Positions 47,014 through 59,631 of a stretch of DNA of 64,000 nucleotides are shown here, piece by piece. How positions within the stretch are numbered: the stretch's first letter is position 1; every line of letters starts with the position of its first letter. This stretch comes from Viridothelium virens (lineage: Eukaryota; Ascomycota; Dothideomycetes; Trypetheliales; Trypetheliaceae), in contig ML991808.1 in NCBI GenBank assembly GCA_010094025.1, positions 62,001 through 126,000 on the forward strand, given 5' to 3'. Position numbers and translations under genes: made by a program. The notes beneath the pieces were generated by a model. That model was not told the DNA's origin, searched no databases, and saw nothing but the letters and a program-made list of their open reading frames with translations.

Positions 47014-50000
47014 CTAGTCCTCTTCACCGTCCTCTTCTTTCAGTCCTTCCTCATTCCACTTTGCAGCCGTATCGAATAGCTCATCAACTTCATCATGGCT
47101 CTCCTCAGAGACCGCTCTAGGGAACCTTGCTTGGCGCGCAGCTAGTCTCTTCGCAACTTCATTGGCTTCGTGCAGTGTCACCAGCCTACGTTTCCCTGGA
47201 TGCTTCTCCATTACTTCCTTACACAAAGCCATAGCGGCATGGCAACTATCTTCCGATCTCGTCTTGTTGAGCTTCTCATTCGAATCTTCCAAGAATAATT
47301 CTGGACGCTTGTCCACCATCTTGTCGTGATATTGACCAGTCGTGGGGATATTCGGGGGGTCACTGAATTTTCGTGCGGTACAAGCGTCTTCTGCTTCTTC
47401 CGCCGGAGTACGCCCTGTTGCGTTCTCACGGTACACGAGAAGGGGGTTACGCTCGAGAAGTATCCGCATGAGGTCCACACAAGAATTATCTGTGAGCATA
47501 TGCAGTGGGCTCTTGCCTGCTCCATTGAGTATCAACAGGTGGTCGTCTTGGCCTGGGAAATCAAGGATTTCTCGGAGGACTGCTGCTCCTCCATCCTCTC
47601 CTTTTGGTCCGTGATCAATCCATTGTGCCAGAGGTGTCAAAGACCCCGGGTCGCATGCTACGCGCTCGGTAGACAGGGATGCTCGAAGGCGAGGGTCGAT
47701 GAGTGCCATCATTCTTTTCACGTCTTTGGCACATTCACGGTAAAGGTAGCCACGGTTGAGGTCAAGAAGAACGTGGAGTACATTCGCTCCCTGGTTGTCA
47801 CTATACACATTATGGTCAATAAAGGGTGATCCCTATATTATCTACTTGTACGTGTGCTTACCGAGCGGTCTGATCGGCTCCTGCCTCAATTAGTATACGC
47901 GCAAAAGAGTGCCGATGCAATCGAAAGGCAAGGTGTAATGGCGTTGACCCAGAACTACTCTTAGCTTCCAAACTTTTCGGGAAGGCTTCTACGAGATACT
48001 GAAGAAGTCTGATGGATTCCGGCTTCGGCTCGCTGAGCACTGCGCAATGAAGGATAAGTTCGACTATGGTATACTTAGTAAAATTCTTGCGAGGGCATGA
48101 CTCTGAGATCTGATCTTACTTCGAGTGTTCAGAAACTGCGAGATCGCTTTCTGAAATCCGCCATCCGCCTTGTTTAGGGCAATAATACGCTTGTCATCGG
48201 CGTGTGCAGCTGCAAACTTGTTATAGCATCGCACCGGCACATCGCTGAGTAGCCACTTCACGCTATCAAGGTTGCCTTGGAACGCGGCTTCGAGGATGGG
48301 CGATCTAGCTCTCGTCGAAGAGGGCTCTCGTACCCCTCGCGCTGCATTTGCCCAATCCTTGCGCTTCGAGCCGTAAACGGTCAGGCCTTGATAGTATTTC
48401 TGTTTCTCTCGAATTGTTGTTCCAGTCATCTCCATCAAATCATCCAGGGACACTCCACAGCCTGTGTGGCTGATGAGTTCCGCGAGAAGATGAGTTCGAC
48501 CTTCGCGGATGCACAAATTCAATACGGAGGTTGGCACGTCGAAGAACTTACTGTGATCTTCGGATGCATTTCGGTGAGCGTAGAGGTTAGCCAGATCCAG
48601 CAAAGTCGTGAGAAGTTCCCTGTCATCGCTCTCAACAGCGTATTCGATGGGATCTGAAGCCATTACTTCTTTCCCCACCAACTCGGCAACTTCGCAACTC
48701 CAAGCAAATAGCCGTATTGGAGGAATGTCGCTTTTGGCTTCCGTTTCGATCTCACCGATATTCTCGATAGTGAAATCGTCATGGATTCGCTGGCTCGCGA
48801 CATTGATTTGGTCGTCGCTATCGTAGCTGTCATTGCTCTCACATTCGTCGTTACTCTCCTCGTCCATGTTATATCGAGTTTTGGGTAAGCCTCTAGGCTC
48901 GAATTGAGACTGGACAATCTCCAGAATCCCTTCCGCAGTATTCATGTGCCCTTTTAAGACTGCAAGTGAAAAGGGAGAAAAGCCTTCGTGACTGTCCCGC
49001 ACCGCAACCTTCAGCGGAGATTGGTCTTTAACTAGACCCCAGCCCCAAGGACCAAGTGTGAATGATTTGATGGTGGAGAGGTCGCCTTCCCAAGCAGCTT
49101 GGAATATCCTAAGATAAGCCTCCTTTGTCTCGTCTGTAAGATCCGGCACGTCAAAGTCAAACTCAACTTTAAACTCGTCCGACTTTGAAGATCTTTCCGG
49201 CTCATTGTCCTCATTCTGAGGCGCATTGATCCCTGGGTGAAGTTCGCTGAATTTCTTTGCTCCATGATCTTCAAGCTCGTTCTTGACCTCTTCAAAGCCA
49301 GCAACGAGCGCTCTGATTGCACTCAGCTTTTCCTCCAAGCCTTTGCGAGCCTGGGCCTCTTTCAACGTTTTCTCGAAAGACTTAAGTGATTCTCGGTACC
49401 GACGTTTCAAAGCGTCAAAGCGTGTCCTAACCGCCCAGAATTTATACGTACCTTCCTCAAGACCTTGGAAGTAAGCGCTCTCGTCATTCCAAAAGACTCT
49501 TGAGGGTGGTGAGGGTAAATCTTCGCCTTTGTATCTGTAGAGCTGTTTCAATTTTTCCTCAACAAGGTCTAGCAGGCTCTGCCCTTGTTTCCAATTGCGA
49601 GACCAATCGTGGCTTATAACATCGTAACCATCACACGTCAAAGTGTTGGGATCTGATCCGCGACGGAGTAGCTCAAGGGCAACTGCTGGCTGCTCAGTTT
49701 CCACAGCAAGAACAATTGGCTGCGTGATAAGCTCGTTGAACCGATCCCGGTGCTCCTTCGAACTATAATGGCTGAAAAAATTATCATACTGTATCTGGGT
49801 AGCCTTCATATAGGTTGCGAAGTCTATCGTTGGTCTTGCACCGGCTTCCAAAAGTCTGAACGCTCTGCCAGGCTCTTGGACTGCGATTGCAGTCACGAGC
49901 GGGCTTGCAGCCTCCGCTCCGTAAAAGCGTTCACCGGCAGAGAGGTGATTAATAGCCCTGCGAACCCCCAACTCGTCGCTATCGAAGAGAGCCTCGATCG

Positions 50001-52531
50001 CCTCAGACTTGTCCGCCACATAATAATGGAATGCAGTCGTTTGCTTCATGTCAGCCTGCGCCGAGGAGGCACCTAACTGTAGCAGAGCGAGCGCCATATC
50101 CTTGGTCTCTCCGAAGGGTAGATTGAGTGCAAGGACGAGCGTCAGAATGGCAGCTCGAGCGGATTTATCGTAGTCATTGAAAAGCTTCACAGGTAGAAGA
50201 ACATCGGCAGCAAATCTTTGTACCAACTCTTTCACAACTGCTATGTGACCCTGCGCAATTGCAAGGTGAAGGGGCGAGCATGCTACGTCCCAGGCCAAAA
50301 CGTTGATGTCGTATACATCGGGTTCATCTTTGTGGTCTTGCACGGATAAATGGTCGTTTTCCACTTGCTTTCGTTTCTGTTCAACCTTGACGAAAGAGGT
50401 CGAAGTTACTGAAGTCGCTGATTTCATTTCCACATCTTCATCAGAGTTTTCCGTCCTTTCAACGCCATCAGCCTCCTCAGCATCGACCATTTCAGCATCT
50501 TCTTCACCTTCTTGTCCAGCGCAGGAGACATCGGTACCCGCAGGTTTGGTCATTGCGTGAAGATTTTTGCGCAGATCCTCTTCTTCAGCATGTTGCGCTT
50601 CGTTCTCTTCGCTCCTCTCGAGCAAGATTCTGACCATCTCTAGGTTGCCCTGAGCGCAGGCTAGGTGTAAAGCCGTTCGACCGTCCGCCAGTCTCGCAAT
50701 TAGGCGAGCGCCATGATCTACGAGACACTTGACGATTTCAGGGGTAGAACTCTGGACGGCGAGCTGTAGAGGAGTTCGGCCGGTGTGATCACGGATGTTG
50801 GAATCGGATCCTCCCTGGGATAGCCATTCCGAGACAACTGCAAGGTCGCCATCAACGATTGCTTGGCAAAGGCGGGCAGTGTTACCAACATACGCCATCC
50901 CTATGCAGGTGTTAGGGATCATTTGACCTTCAGTCGGAATATAGTGATGGGCTCGTATGTGAGGAAGCAGAATGTATCAACTTACCAGTCCAATCATCAT
51001 CAGTAATTGGATTGAAACTGCCGATCGCTTGCCGTCCTGGATTATCCTTGATAAATGAGATGCTTCCAGACACAAATTTACTGCTCTCTTCTTCTGCCAC
51101 CTTCTCTTCCTCTGGGCTGCAAGGTTTGGGACAGAAGCCGCAACAATCGCCGATGACATCCTTAAACGTACCAAAGAAAGCCGGATGTCGGTGTAGATTG
51201 ACTTCTCTGAGGCGGTCTTCATTGTTCCACTCTGCGTTTAGTAGCAAGTCCTTCGTATAAAGTAACTTCTCGATCTTCTTGGCATTATATTTCGGCCCAT
51301 AAGGCACAGTCTGACTAAAAATGAGCTTGGCTCGGGTAGCGATAGGGGAGGCGCTTACAAAAGTGTGGTAATTGGACACCTCGTCCCCCTCGACCCATTC
51401 AGCGACCTCGTCTTCATGCTTTTCTTTGACGTTACCGGGCAAATGGCGGGCGCGTCGATATCTGTTGAGGGCAGGACGACCGCGTTCAACTCTTCTCTCA
51501 TCTTGATAGGCCTCTCGGGCTGATTGGCTAGGTAGTTTCTCCAAAACCAGCAAACGCGCCAAGCCCACGGTCCCTGAGAAGCTCCGCTCAAAAATGGTTG
51601 GATCGATCTTAGAGCGATCAAGATCTGGCCAATATACTTCAAACCCCCGATGCGAATACTTAGATAGGCGATTTTCGTAGGAGGGAGATCGGCGGCTGAG
51701 GTCAATCGTGTTGACCTGCGTCATGAATGCTGTCAAAGCTCGAGGGGCGGCCCAGACTTGCTTTCCGTCGTAGGCGGCACATGAGCAGTCGACGTCAAAC
51801 CCAGTAAGAATCTCTGCGATGGATTTGTAGATGCGGAGCACTATTTGGACGTGGCGTGTAGGATACTGACTGGCAATCGTGATGGCATTTTTGGTACGTA
51901 CGGTAGTGGTTTCTGCCAAAAGTGCGCCCTTGACACATTGCTCAATCTGCTTGATCTTCTCAATGGCCTGTTGTTCATTCAAGCCATAAAGGAATAGGTC
52001 CACGTCGGAAGCTGGAGCGACGACCTCGTGGTAGTATTTTCGTAGCCCTTTCTTAGAGCTCTTATAGGCATCCGGAACTGGTAGAAGGGCAGTCACGACA
52101 GAACTGCCAGCAGCGAGCACGTTGGACCAATCCAGATCCACCAAAGACTGCTCGGAGAAGACGTTGAAATTGGTTTGAAAGTCTTTAAGAGAAGGGACAA
52201 TGGCTGGAGAACCGTTCATTTTGCGGTCCTCGTCGCTCAATGGCATGATATATTTCTCTTTCTCATCAATGGCTTCGGATCCCAGGTCACGGGCACGAAT
52301 TTTGATCTCATGTTCATGCCCGTTGAGGATCGGTGTGAGATTGAGAGCACTGTCTGCCAGGATAGGATGACTAGGTTCCTGGGCGAAAATTTCGCGGAGT
52401 TTCGCGTCGTATCGCTTGTATGGTTCGACTTGTTCTCTCAAGGGCGCATTGGGATCTATGTCTACGAATGTAATGAAATCCTCATGTTTCGCTGGAACTG
52501 CTGGAAGCGCAGTTGGAGTGTTGGACGCCAT
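47014..52531 (-). CDS. Giant protein: nucleotidyltransferase-like domain plus ankyrin repeats
   Basis: Exons 52531-50986, 50900-48120, 48063-47862 and 47800-47014 give 1771 residues, all joins in frame. Residues 140-260 have the layout of a pol-beta-type nucleotidyltransferase: AAGSSVV (142-144), SDVDLFLYG (Asp176, Asp178), VQIVLRIYKSIAEILTGF and FDVDCSCAAYDGKQVWA. The middle and end hold ankyrin repeats: HTGRTPLQLAVQSSTPEIVK, DGRTALHLACAQGNLEMVRI, ACSPLHLAIAQGHIAVVKEL and, near the C-terminus, SGSTPLHLAFRLHRHSFARI. A coiled-coil section (RESLKSFEKTLKEAQARKGL) separates them. Similar NTase-ankyrin proteins exist in other ascomycetes as uncharacterised ankyrin proteins. Function is unknown. 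Confidence 0.82.
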
Positions 52532-53557
52532 TGCGATTAAACAAGCGGCAATGTGGCCCTCTGAGTCCCTGCTCGAAGCTGTCACGTAATATGGTCGTAG
52601 ATTGAAGAGTTACACAAGACGAACGTGAAGAAATTAAGACACGAAGATGGTCAGAAGTAAGATGGATGCGAGCGATTGATTCATATGCTATGTGACGAAA
52701 GGATATTTAACAGAATGGAAAAGACCTTGAGCGCTGGGGCATTTATAACTTGCCTTTTGAAGATATCTCTGGCGTTAAAGAGATGCCATTGGAGGAGACA
52801 TACCATGGAGTAGCCATCCCGTACTCCGGTGACTTTAGTTAGGAACGCGACGCCTGGCCGCTAAACCATAATAAAGAGAGCGCAAGGCTCCAAATGTCGC
52901 CGGCCCTGAGGATGACATCCTTCTGGAGGCAACTACTTCAATTCAATCAATTGAAGCTTGACATGTAAATGCAAACCAAGTGCGAGTGATCTGTGCCTGC
53001 CTAGAGTCCGTTGGATTTCTGACGCGCTGTGGGACTCTGCCTATCGCCACTTTATAACCGCCGGCGGACCGCCCAAAGCCCGGTACATGCCATGACGATC
53101 TCCCATCCAGTCTAGGCAGCATTTACCGCCATCAAATGCGAAAGAGTCTGTTGGGAGCAAAAGGATAGGGATACAAGAGGAAGATGGCGTGTGGATGGGT
53201 AGAGTAGGTACAGAGCGGAGACCAGTCGTGAAGACCCTTGCAAGGGAGAATCCCAGCCACTCCTGCCTGCTGCCTGCTCTAGCCGTCTACGGAGTACTCC
53301 GTACCACGGTCTTTATCCCATACTTCTGCGAGTGGTCTTTATCCAGAATTGTCGAGAATGAAGTAGGCGAACGACACCGTCTTGTTAGATTCTTCATCTG
53401 CACCAAACGCTATGTTTGTCCAATCAAGCTTTTGTATATGTCAGGTTTCGGAGGAACAATGACGTCTTTCATTTACTCCCTTCTCAAGTAATACACATAT
53501 CACCAATCTTCTATTTGCCTCTCCAAATCTGATCTCAACCCATTCTTCACCGAGAGC
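52532..53557. promoter_or_regulatory. Divergent promoter region, NTase-ankyrin / NIF3
   Basis: About 1 kb between divergent starts. No open frame with domain character, repeats or RNA genes. Confidence 0.4.
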
Positions 53558-54457
53558 ATGCAAGCTCGCCCCTCCTCTCATTACCCAACCCACACACAAA
53601 TCTCCAGCTTCCTGTCTGGCTTTCTCTCCCCGACCTCTCACGACCTCCCCTTCCACTACCACCATCCTCTCCATCCCCTCTACAATCCCTCCAATAATCC
53701 CGTCCGCCACCTCGTTCTCGCCCTCCACCCCTCAATCACAACATACCATCTCCTTTCCCAACCCCACACCGCTGCGTTTCTGCACCGGCCCTTCTCCCTT
53801 AACCGCCGCCGCATTCGTCGCGGCAATCTCGTCCTTGCAAGCCATACCGCCTTCGATGCCGCGCTCACCGTAGGGTACAACATACACTTAGCGTCACATC
53901 TCGGGCTCGATGTCGAGCGTGGAGAGAGTCGCTGCGTGCAAGGATACAAGGGGGATGCAGAGAGGAAGATCGGGATCGTGGGGCTGTTGGACAGGCCGGA
54001 GAGTGTGGTGGTGATGCTGGGGAGGGTACGCGGAGAGTTTGGAGGGGAGGGAGAGTTGTTTCTTCCACCGGTCTCAGGCCGCAATGTTGTTGCTGATGCG
54101 AAGATCGAGGCGGAGACGGCCGTGGTGGATCAACAAGCGCAAGGGCTGAGCGATAGGCAAATCAAGGTTCTGGCGATCATGAATGCTTTTCATGCTGAGG
54201 AGGTCCGGCGTGTGATTGACGTGTCTGTGGAAGCAAGGTGGACGGCAGCAGAATCAGCAGGGAAGGAAATACTGTATCTCACTGGTGCAGCACGCCCGTA
54301 CGGGCTTGAAGCCGCGGCAGCGCACGACATGTCTGCTTTCTGCGTTGGGCACCTCGCTTGTGAGAAGTGGGGAATCCGATTTCTGGCTGACCGAATGAGG
54401 GAAGAGTTTCCCGGATTGGACGTCCAGGAAATTTACGAGGAAGAGGAGATAAAATAG
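53558..54457 (+). CDS. NIF3/DUF34 family protein
   Basis: A single exon encodes 299 residues. The N-terminal half has the family pattern LHRPFSLNRRRIRRGNLVLA then SHTAFDAALTVGYNIHLASH. The C-terminal half has ARPYGLEAAAAHDMSAFCVG followed by HLACEKWGIRFLADRMREEF, and ends VQEIYEEEE. NIF3-like proteins are widespread dimetal-binding toroidal proteins; eukaryotic members interact with Ngg1, and the reaction is not settled. The gene is intron-free. Its first ~330 bp is strongly C-rich on the coding strand and the rest G-rich. Confidence 0.75.
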   Translation: MQARPSSHYPTHTQISSFLSGFLSPTSHDLPFHYHHPLHPLYNPSNNPVRHLVLALHPSITTYHLLSQPHTAAFLHRPFSLNRRRIRRGNLVLASHTAFDAALTVGYNIHLASHLGLDVERGESRCVQGYKGDAERKIGIVGLLDRPESVVVMLGRVRGEFGGEGELFLPPVSGRNVVADAKIEAETAVVDQQAQGLSDRQIKVLAIMNAFHAEEVRRVIDVSVEARWTAAESAGKEILYLTGAARPYGLEAAAAHDMSAFCVGHLACEKWGIRFLADRMREEFPGLDVQEIYEEEEIK

Positions 54458-55396
54458 GGAAAGGGGTGGCGAGCTGGCAGAGAGCGTGAGCGAGAGGCAT
54501 CGAAATCCTGAACCAATTGCAGGCTCTGCCGTGAAGTAGTCCGAAGAGAAATCTATCCATGTCTTGATCATTGGTAATTTTGGATTAGGACCAGAGCCGA
54601 ACCCCACAATATGCCTTAGCCACAGTATATGCAGGTGCTCAAGTAGTAAGTGTGGCTGATGCGTGTCGATCATTACCTGCACCTAAGCGAGCCGAGATTC
54701 AAAAAATACTTCTAGTCTCGACCTTCCGTAAATTATCGACACACTCAATCTAATTTGCAGCCGCATCGCTTGCTGATCCGTCACACTCACGCGTAGCTGT
54801 TCGAAATCTGCTCCAGCCTGGATTGGCACCTTATTCGAGCGTTGCCTGATGTTCCTGTGCGAGCAAATCTAAGGTAATTAATGATAGCCGTACTATCCGA
54901 TCATTCCACACCATCAACCCTCGACTTCGAAGATCAAGCAGGGGAAGCGGTAGCCGAAGTCACTCTCTTTGCGGAGTTTGAAAATATGTGTCATCAAAAT
55001 CAAAAGGTTCCGCGCCCCCCGAAAAGCTGTGATTATCAAGGTCGTCATCCTGTCAACTTCAATCACGCATTAATACGATAACATGACTTTTTGCCCGGAA
55101 ATATGGAGCACGATAAGAAAGTTCGTAATTGACTTAAGAAGCTTTCCAAAATCCTAGCACTAGTAGGAACCACGGTAAGCAATTGGGCAGATGCCTTCAC
55201 CAATGTGTGCTCCAACTGCTTTCCAAGCCCCAGAGATGTTCGGATAACAAAATTTACAAATCTCAATGGTCTTATCAACTTGAGTTTTATTTCTACCAAA
55301 ATTCATATGACGAACTGAAGGACATACAGTACTAAGAAAGTGTTCGGGCAACCCCCACCAATTTTCCCGCATTGTCGTGAGGACACCGGTTTCCGC
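54458..55396. other. Intergenic region
   Basis: About 940 bp between two plus-strand genes, AT-rich from 54700 to 55300. No supported gene. Confidence 0.4.
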
Positions 55397-56687
55397 ATGA
55401 CTGTGTCGCTTTTTCAGGAAGGAGAGGATGAGCACCAGGAATCGACAGCAGAAGAGGATGAGGAAGATGTTGAGACTCTCAAGGCGCAGGCTCTCGTGAT
55501 TGCGAACAAAGTTGCTACAGAACTGTATGGAGCGAACAGCGTGTTAGATCTGGAGCTGCTAGGTCAGGGGGCGTATAATCACGTTTGGCTTGTCACATTC
55601 CATACTGTACGCAAGTGCCGCATCGAACGAATATTCTCTGAGTAACGCGCTATACTGATAATTACCAGGGGTTTGCTCAAGCACAGAACGAAACTAGTCA
55701 AGGCAGAAACTTCGCACTTCGGATTCCTCGCAATACATTATCATCATTACAGCCTTACCAAATGCGCCACGAAGTCGCTTGCCTGCAATTCATAGCTGAT
55801 CGGTTACCTAAAATTCCGGCACCGAAAGTCTATGCTTGGGAAGATGGTCTTACCAACTGTGGTTATGCTTACATTGCAGAAGAATTCATACAGGGTGAAC
55901 GATTAAGCGTGGTTTGGCCACTTTTGACAGAAGAGGAGAAGTCTACCATATGCTGGGAAATTGCCAACGTTATTGCGGACCTCGGAGAGACAAGATTTCA
56001 ATCAATCAGTGGACTAGATCCCCACTCAGCTGTGGGACCTACAGTTGAAGGGGCGAAGGTATTTAATGGTCGAGTATGTCCAAACTCTTACGAACTCTTA
56101 GAATGTACTGATCACCTCAGCAGCCCAAGTTCCATTCTCCAGAGTGCTACAACATTGGACCGTATCGAAATAGCAAGGACTATGTCCTTTCCTGCTATGA
56201 CCGTGAGATATACTACTATACGCATACCGATGAAGGCGACATCATTTCTGAAGCCTTTGAGCAGATGTCTGTCATGGATTTTGTGACGCAATTAAAGCTA
56301 GAACGGCAGGCTTTGGTAGGAGATGAACTTACCTTCCAGCAAATAGATGCTGAGCGCCTCGTTCTTGTTCATGAGGATTTTCATGCGGGAAATATGCTCG
56401 TGCGGGACGGTCATCTTGTAGGAGTTCTGGACTGGGAATTCTCTGGCGTGTATCCATTGAGCCAACTCCTAGGGCCCACCGCTATTCTGCAAATCTCAGC
56501 CCCTAACCGAGATGAATCCACAGAAGACGAGGAAACGGAATGGCAGAAGCGTTACAAAGACAGCATTGCGGTAGTTCTTCGACAGAGAGGATGGACAGAC
56601 GATGATATCAAAATTGCCATAGGCGATGAGCATCCACTGCTGTGTAAGGCAAGGTCGATAATGTTTCCAGAGGTCACAGACACTTGA
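55397..56687 (+). CDS. Aminoglycoside-phosphotransferase-like (APH) kinase
   Basis: Exons 55397-55606, 55669-56073 and 56124-56687 give 392 residues. Kinase-fold features are LELLGQGAYNHVWLVTFH (glycine-rich loop), NFALRIPR (the lysine position is an Arg in ALRIP), APKVYAWEDGLTNCGYAYIA then EEFIQGERL, the catalytic loop LVHEDFHAGNMLVRDG and the metal site VLDWEFSG. In fungi this large family (APH/choline kinase clan) includes many uncharacterised members, and antibiotic resistance should not be inferred. The Arg in place of the usual ATP-binding Lys needs care, since alignment by eye may be off. Confidence 0.82.
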
Positions 56688-56730
56688 GAAGCAGATGACC
56701 ATGAGATTTGAATTTCTCGATGCTGTTTAT

Positions 56731-56777
56731 TTTCTTTTTCTTTCCTTTCTTTCTTTCTTTCTTCTCCTCTTCTTTTC
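56731..56777 (+). repeat. Pyrimidine tract / (TTTC)n microsatellite
   Basis: A continuous run of T and C, with at least four tttc units in the middle, sits about 45 bp after the APH-like gene stop, in its likely 3' untranslated region. Confidence 0.85.
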
Positions 56778-57137
56778 TGGCACATTCTTACAGCTCGAGT
56801 TAGGTAATGCCGCTTAGTGCACCGCGGCGTTGGCCTTCCACAGAGGCGGGGTTCTACGACGACACACAACAGTCATTTTTATATGAAATAATCTCATGTA
56901 CGAGTCACGATTAGCACTTACGAACCTAGATCTCCTTATAATCTCAATTATTATGGATCTGGTCTCACGCACATCTGCAATGAGCCGCTTCGTTCAGGAA
57001 GCTACCGGCTCGCCCTCTCTAAATCTCACATCAACGCACAGGCATTCTACCCCACAGGCGGAGCCTAGAAGCTCATACTGCTGCTTCCGGGACTTCAGGA
57101 TGTAATGGTGGTCATTGCCGACCTAGATTCTAGCTAG

Positions 57138-58221
57138 ATTTCAAGAAGTACTATAACAGTCTAGGCGAGCAAGAGGCACTCAAATTTGAGCAACTCGAAG
57201 AGTAGAACGTGCAAGGCATTGCAGACTTCGTGAAGGAGTATGGAGTGGAGAACGACTTTCAGGATGTAGAGACAGCGGACGTGTACGTTACCCAGGAAGC
57301 ATGGAACGAGGTTTTGGAGGTCATCAAGCTCAGAGAAAGAGTTCGAAAAAGAAAACCAGATGCTGGCCCCCTGATGAAGAGGAAGGTGGTTCAGGGGCAA
57401 GAGGGGAGGGATACAATGGGTATGCTCAGTATAGTCGGCGCCGTTGTATGGCCCGGTCATACGCAAAATGTTTATCTACTAGTATGCCGAATCTTCGAAT
57501 TATGCCTAGAGAAAGGCCTCAACTTCCAAACCAATACCTGCGCATTCAAGCTCGCGCCATCAGCGCCACTCCAGTCTGACAAATCAAGATCAGCAGGTTG
57601 GACTGTGCAAACGGACTGCGGCAATGTCCACCTCCACAACATCGTCCTCGCAACCAACGCCTATACCAACGCGCTCTACGCGTCGCTCGCCTCCACCCGC
57701 TTCTCTCACCCTCGGCCGCAGCCAAGTCACCGCCATCCGCCCAGGTAGCCTAATCTCCCACAGCATCGCCTTACGACGCTCCTCCGGGCTCAACGACCTG
57801 AACGGCAGCGGCGACTACTTCATGGCTCGGGCTCGCGGTCTCCGCGGCAAAGGCGAATATCCTCTACGGGGCCGGCCATTCTCGTGCTCCCGGCAAGGAA
57901 CTAGGAATCTCAGACGGCTCGGTCATCAACCCTGGGATTGCGGAGTACTTGAGTCACGCAGCGCCTAGGTTCTTTGGGAAGGAAAGATGGGGGGAGGAAG
58001 GGGCAGAGCTGAGGGATTGGACAGGGATGACGTGCTATACGCCCGATAGCTTGCCGCTTGTAGGACAGGCGCCAGGGGAGGAGGGGTTGTGGTGTTGTGT
58101 TGAGATGAACGGGCATGGGATGGCCATGGCGTGGAGGGGTGCGGAGGCGTTGGTGAGTATGATGCTGGAAGGGACAGAGCCAGAATGGTTTCCCAAGGCG
58201 ATGAGGTTAGAGAGAGCGTGA
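57138..58221 (+). pseudogene. Decayed FAD-dependent oxidoreductase gene (DAO type)
   Basis: Fragments follow the order of fungal DAO-type oxidoreductases: KKYYNSLGEQEALKFEQLEE; IADFVKEYGVENDFQDVETA; LEKGLNFQTNTCAFKLA; WTVQTDCGNVHLHNIVLATN; IRPGSLISHSIALRRSSG; ANILYGAGHSRAPGKE; and the final ELRDWTGMTCYTPDSLPLVG with CVEMNGHGMAMAW. The pieces lie in more than one frame. There is a TAG at about 57203 and frame changes near 57700 and 57860 that no plausible intron repairs. The N-terminal FAD-binding GxGxxG part is not found. Active relatives oxidise amino acids or amines. Most likely a truncated, recent pseudogene, since much sequence is still readable. Confidence 0.75.
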
Positions 58222-59631
58222 GGGGAGCCGTTGTTGAGGATGCCTGTTGATGGTTAGAAGGGCGAATCTGTAGGCCTGGTGTGTCTCCGCACGTCGCAGG
58301 TTCTCGAGGGCGCACCATGACCCGTCAGCTTAGTCAAGTGTTCGAGAAGTGCGTCGAGTGAAGATAGAGCGAGGCCTCAATGGACCATTCAAAGATATGC
58401 TGGGAGGCTAAGCTAATTTTAACGACAGGCAGCAAGAGTCGATCAATGGTCCTCTTTCGACGTCAAATTGAGAATTGATATATCGTATGGCTCTCAATGG
58501 CTTCGGCATGTCTCGATCAAAGCTCGTGATAATGATTCCTGGTTCTCTCAGCTTTTGTCTGCTTCTTAGGTACGTGGAAGGCCCCACTGCGCCAGCGGGG
58601 AGGCTTGTCGTCTCATCCAACCGTCTGAGATCACTGAGATAAGCAGGAGGCTGCAACACAGCTGAGTAGCAGCAGATACGTGATGTGGCAAAGAACTGAT
58701 TGCACAACTTGATAAACCTTTTCAGCATGTATTGCGAGACTATTGAAGACGGAAAATGTAGCTTGAGTAGATGTCAACACTTTCGGGAAGCGCTGACCAG
58801 TCGCAAGGTGTTCGTTGGTACTCTATCCGATAGAGTACGGCGTTATCCTATTTGGCAGAGAAGTGAACGTAGGACCTGAAGCGTCAATATATCTTTTCCT
58901 CAAGAGAATCTATAACAGCAAAGTATGATTGAGAGCTATGACATCTAAGAGTCGGGTGCATTCGAGCTAGAGTAAGCCATCAGCCACTCCTTTGACGCCA
59001 CCCCATCCCTGCTACAATAACCCGCCCGCGCTGCTCGTCGCCTTCCGAAGCTTTTTCACACATCCTGCAGTGCTTCCGTGCTCTTACTCATTCGTATAAT
59101 TGCATGTCTTTACAAGGGGATGATGGCCCCTTCTCTATCTCTTCGCATTGGCTCGTTAAAGCGCTCCGAAGTGTCGGTGGTCGATCTCGAGATCCCTGCC
59201 AAGATGCACTGCCACCGTGGAAGTTGAACACGCTGTGCTCACGCCTGCTGTGCTGGGGATCCCGCGCGGGCTGCGCCCAATGGCCGTCTAAAGGCTGGGC
59301 TTGGTAACTATATACATAAGATGGAGGCTTCCACCGCCATTCGAGCCCTTTCCACCTTGTCAGACAAACGTGAATCCAACGGATTATGGATACGGCTCTG
59401 GCAAGAACGGCTCTGGCAAAGATGCCGGAGAGCGCAGAGGCTCAGGGTTCTGGAGAACGAAAAGAGATTTATACACCGGCGGGCACCATCAACCCAACTA
59501 TGCTTGACTCAAGTCAGTTATAATATTCTCTGAACCTCAGTACCTCAGAGAATGAATTTGTAGCTACATGACGTGAAGCCTTGCCGCCAAACCAGTTTAC
59601 ACGCCCTTATCGTAAGAAAACCGAGCTGACG
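58222..59631. other. Intergenic region, about 1.4 kb
   Basis: It lies upstream of the RSC7-like fusion gene. A short Gly/Lys-rich frame (59301-59507) reads DYGYGSGKNGSGKDAGERRG but has no other support. A repeated cggctctggcaaraa appears twice at about 59393-59417. Confidence 0.4.

Noticed and set aside
55397-56687. Aminoglycoside resistance gene
   Set aside because: The fold matches APH, but fungi carry many such kinases with no link to resistance.
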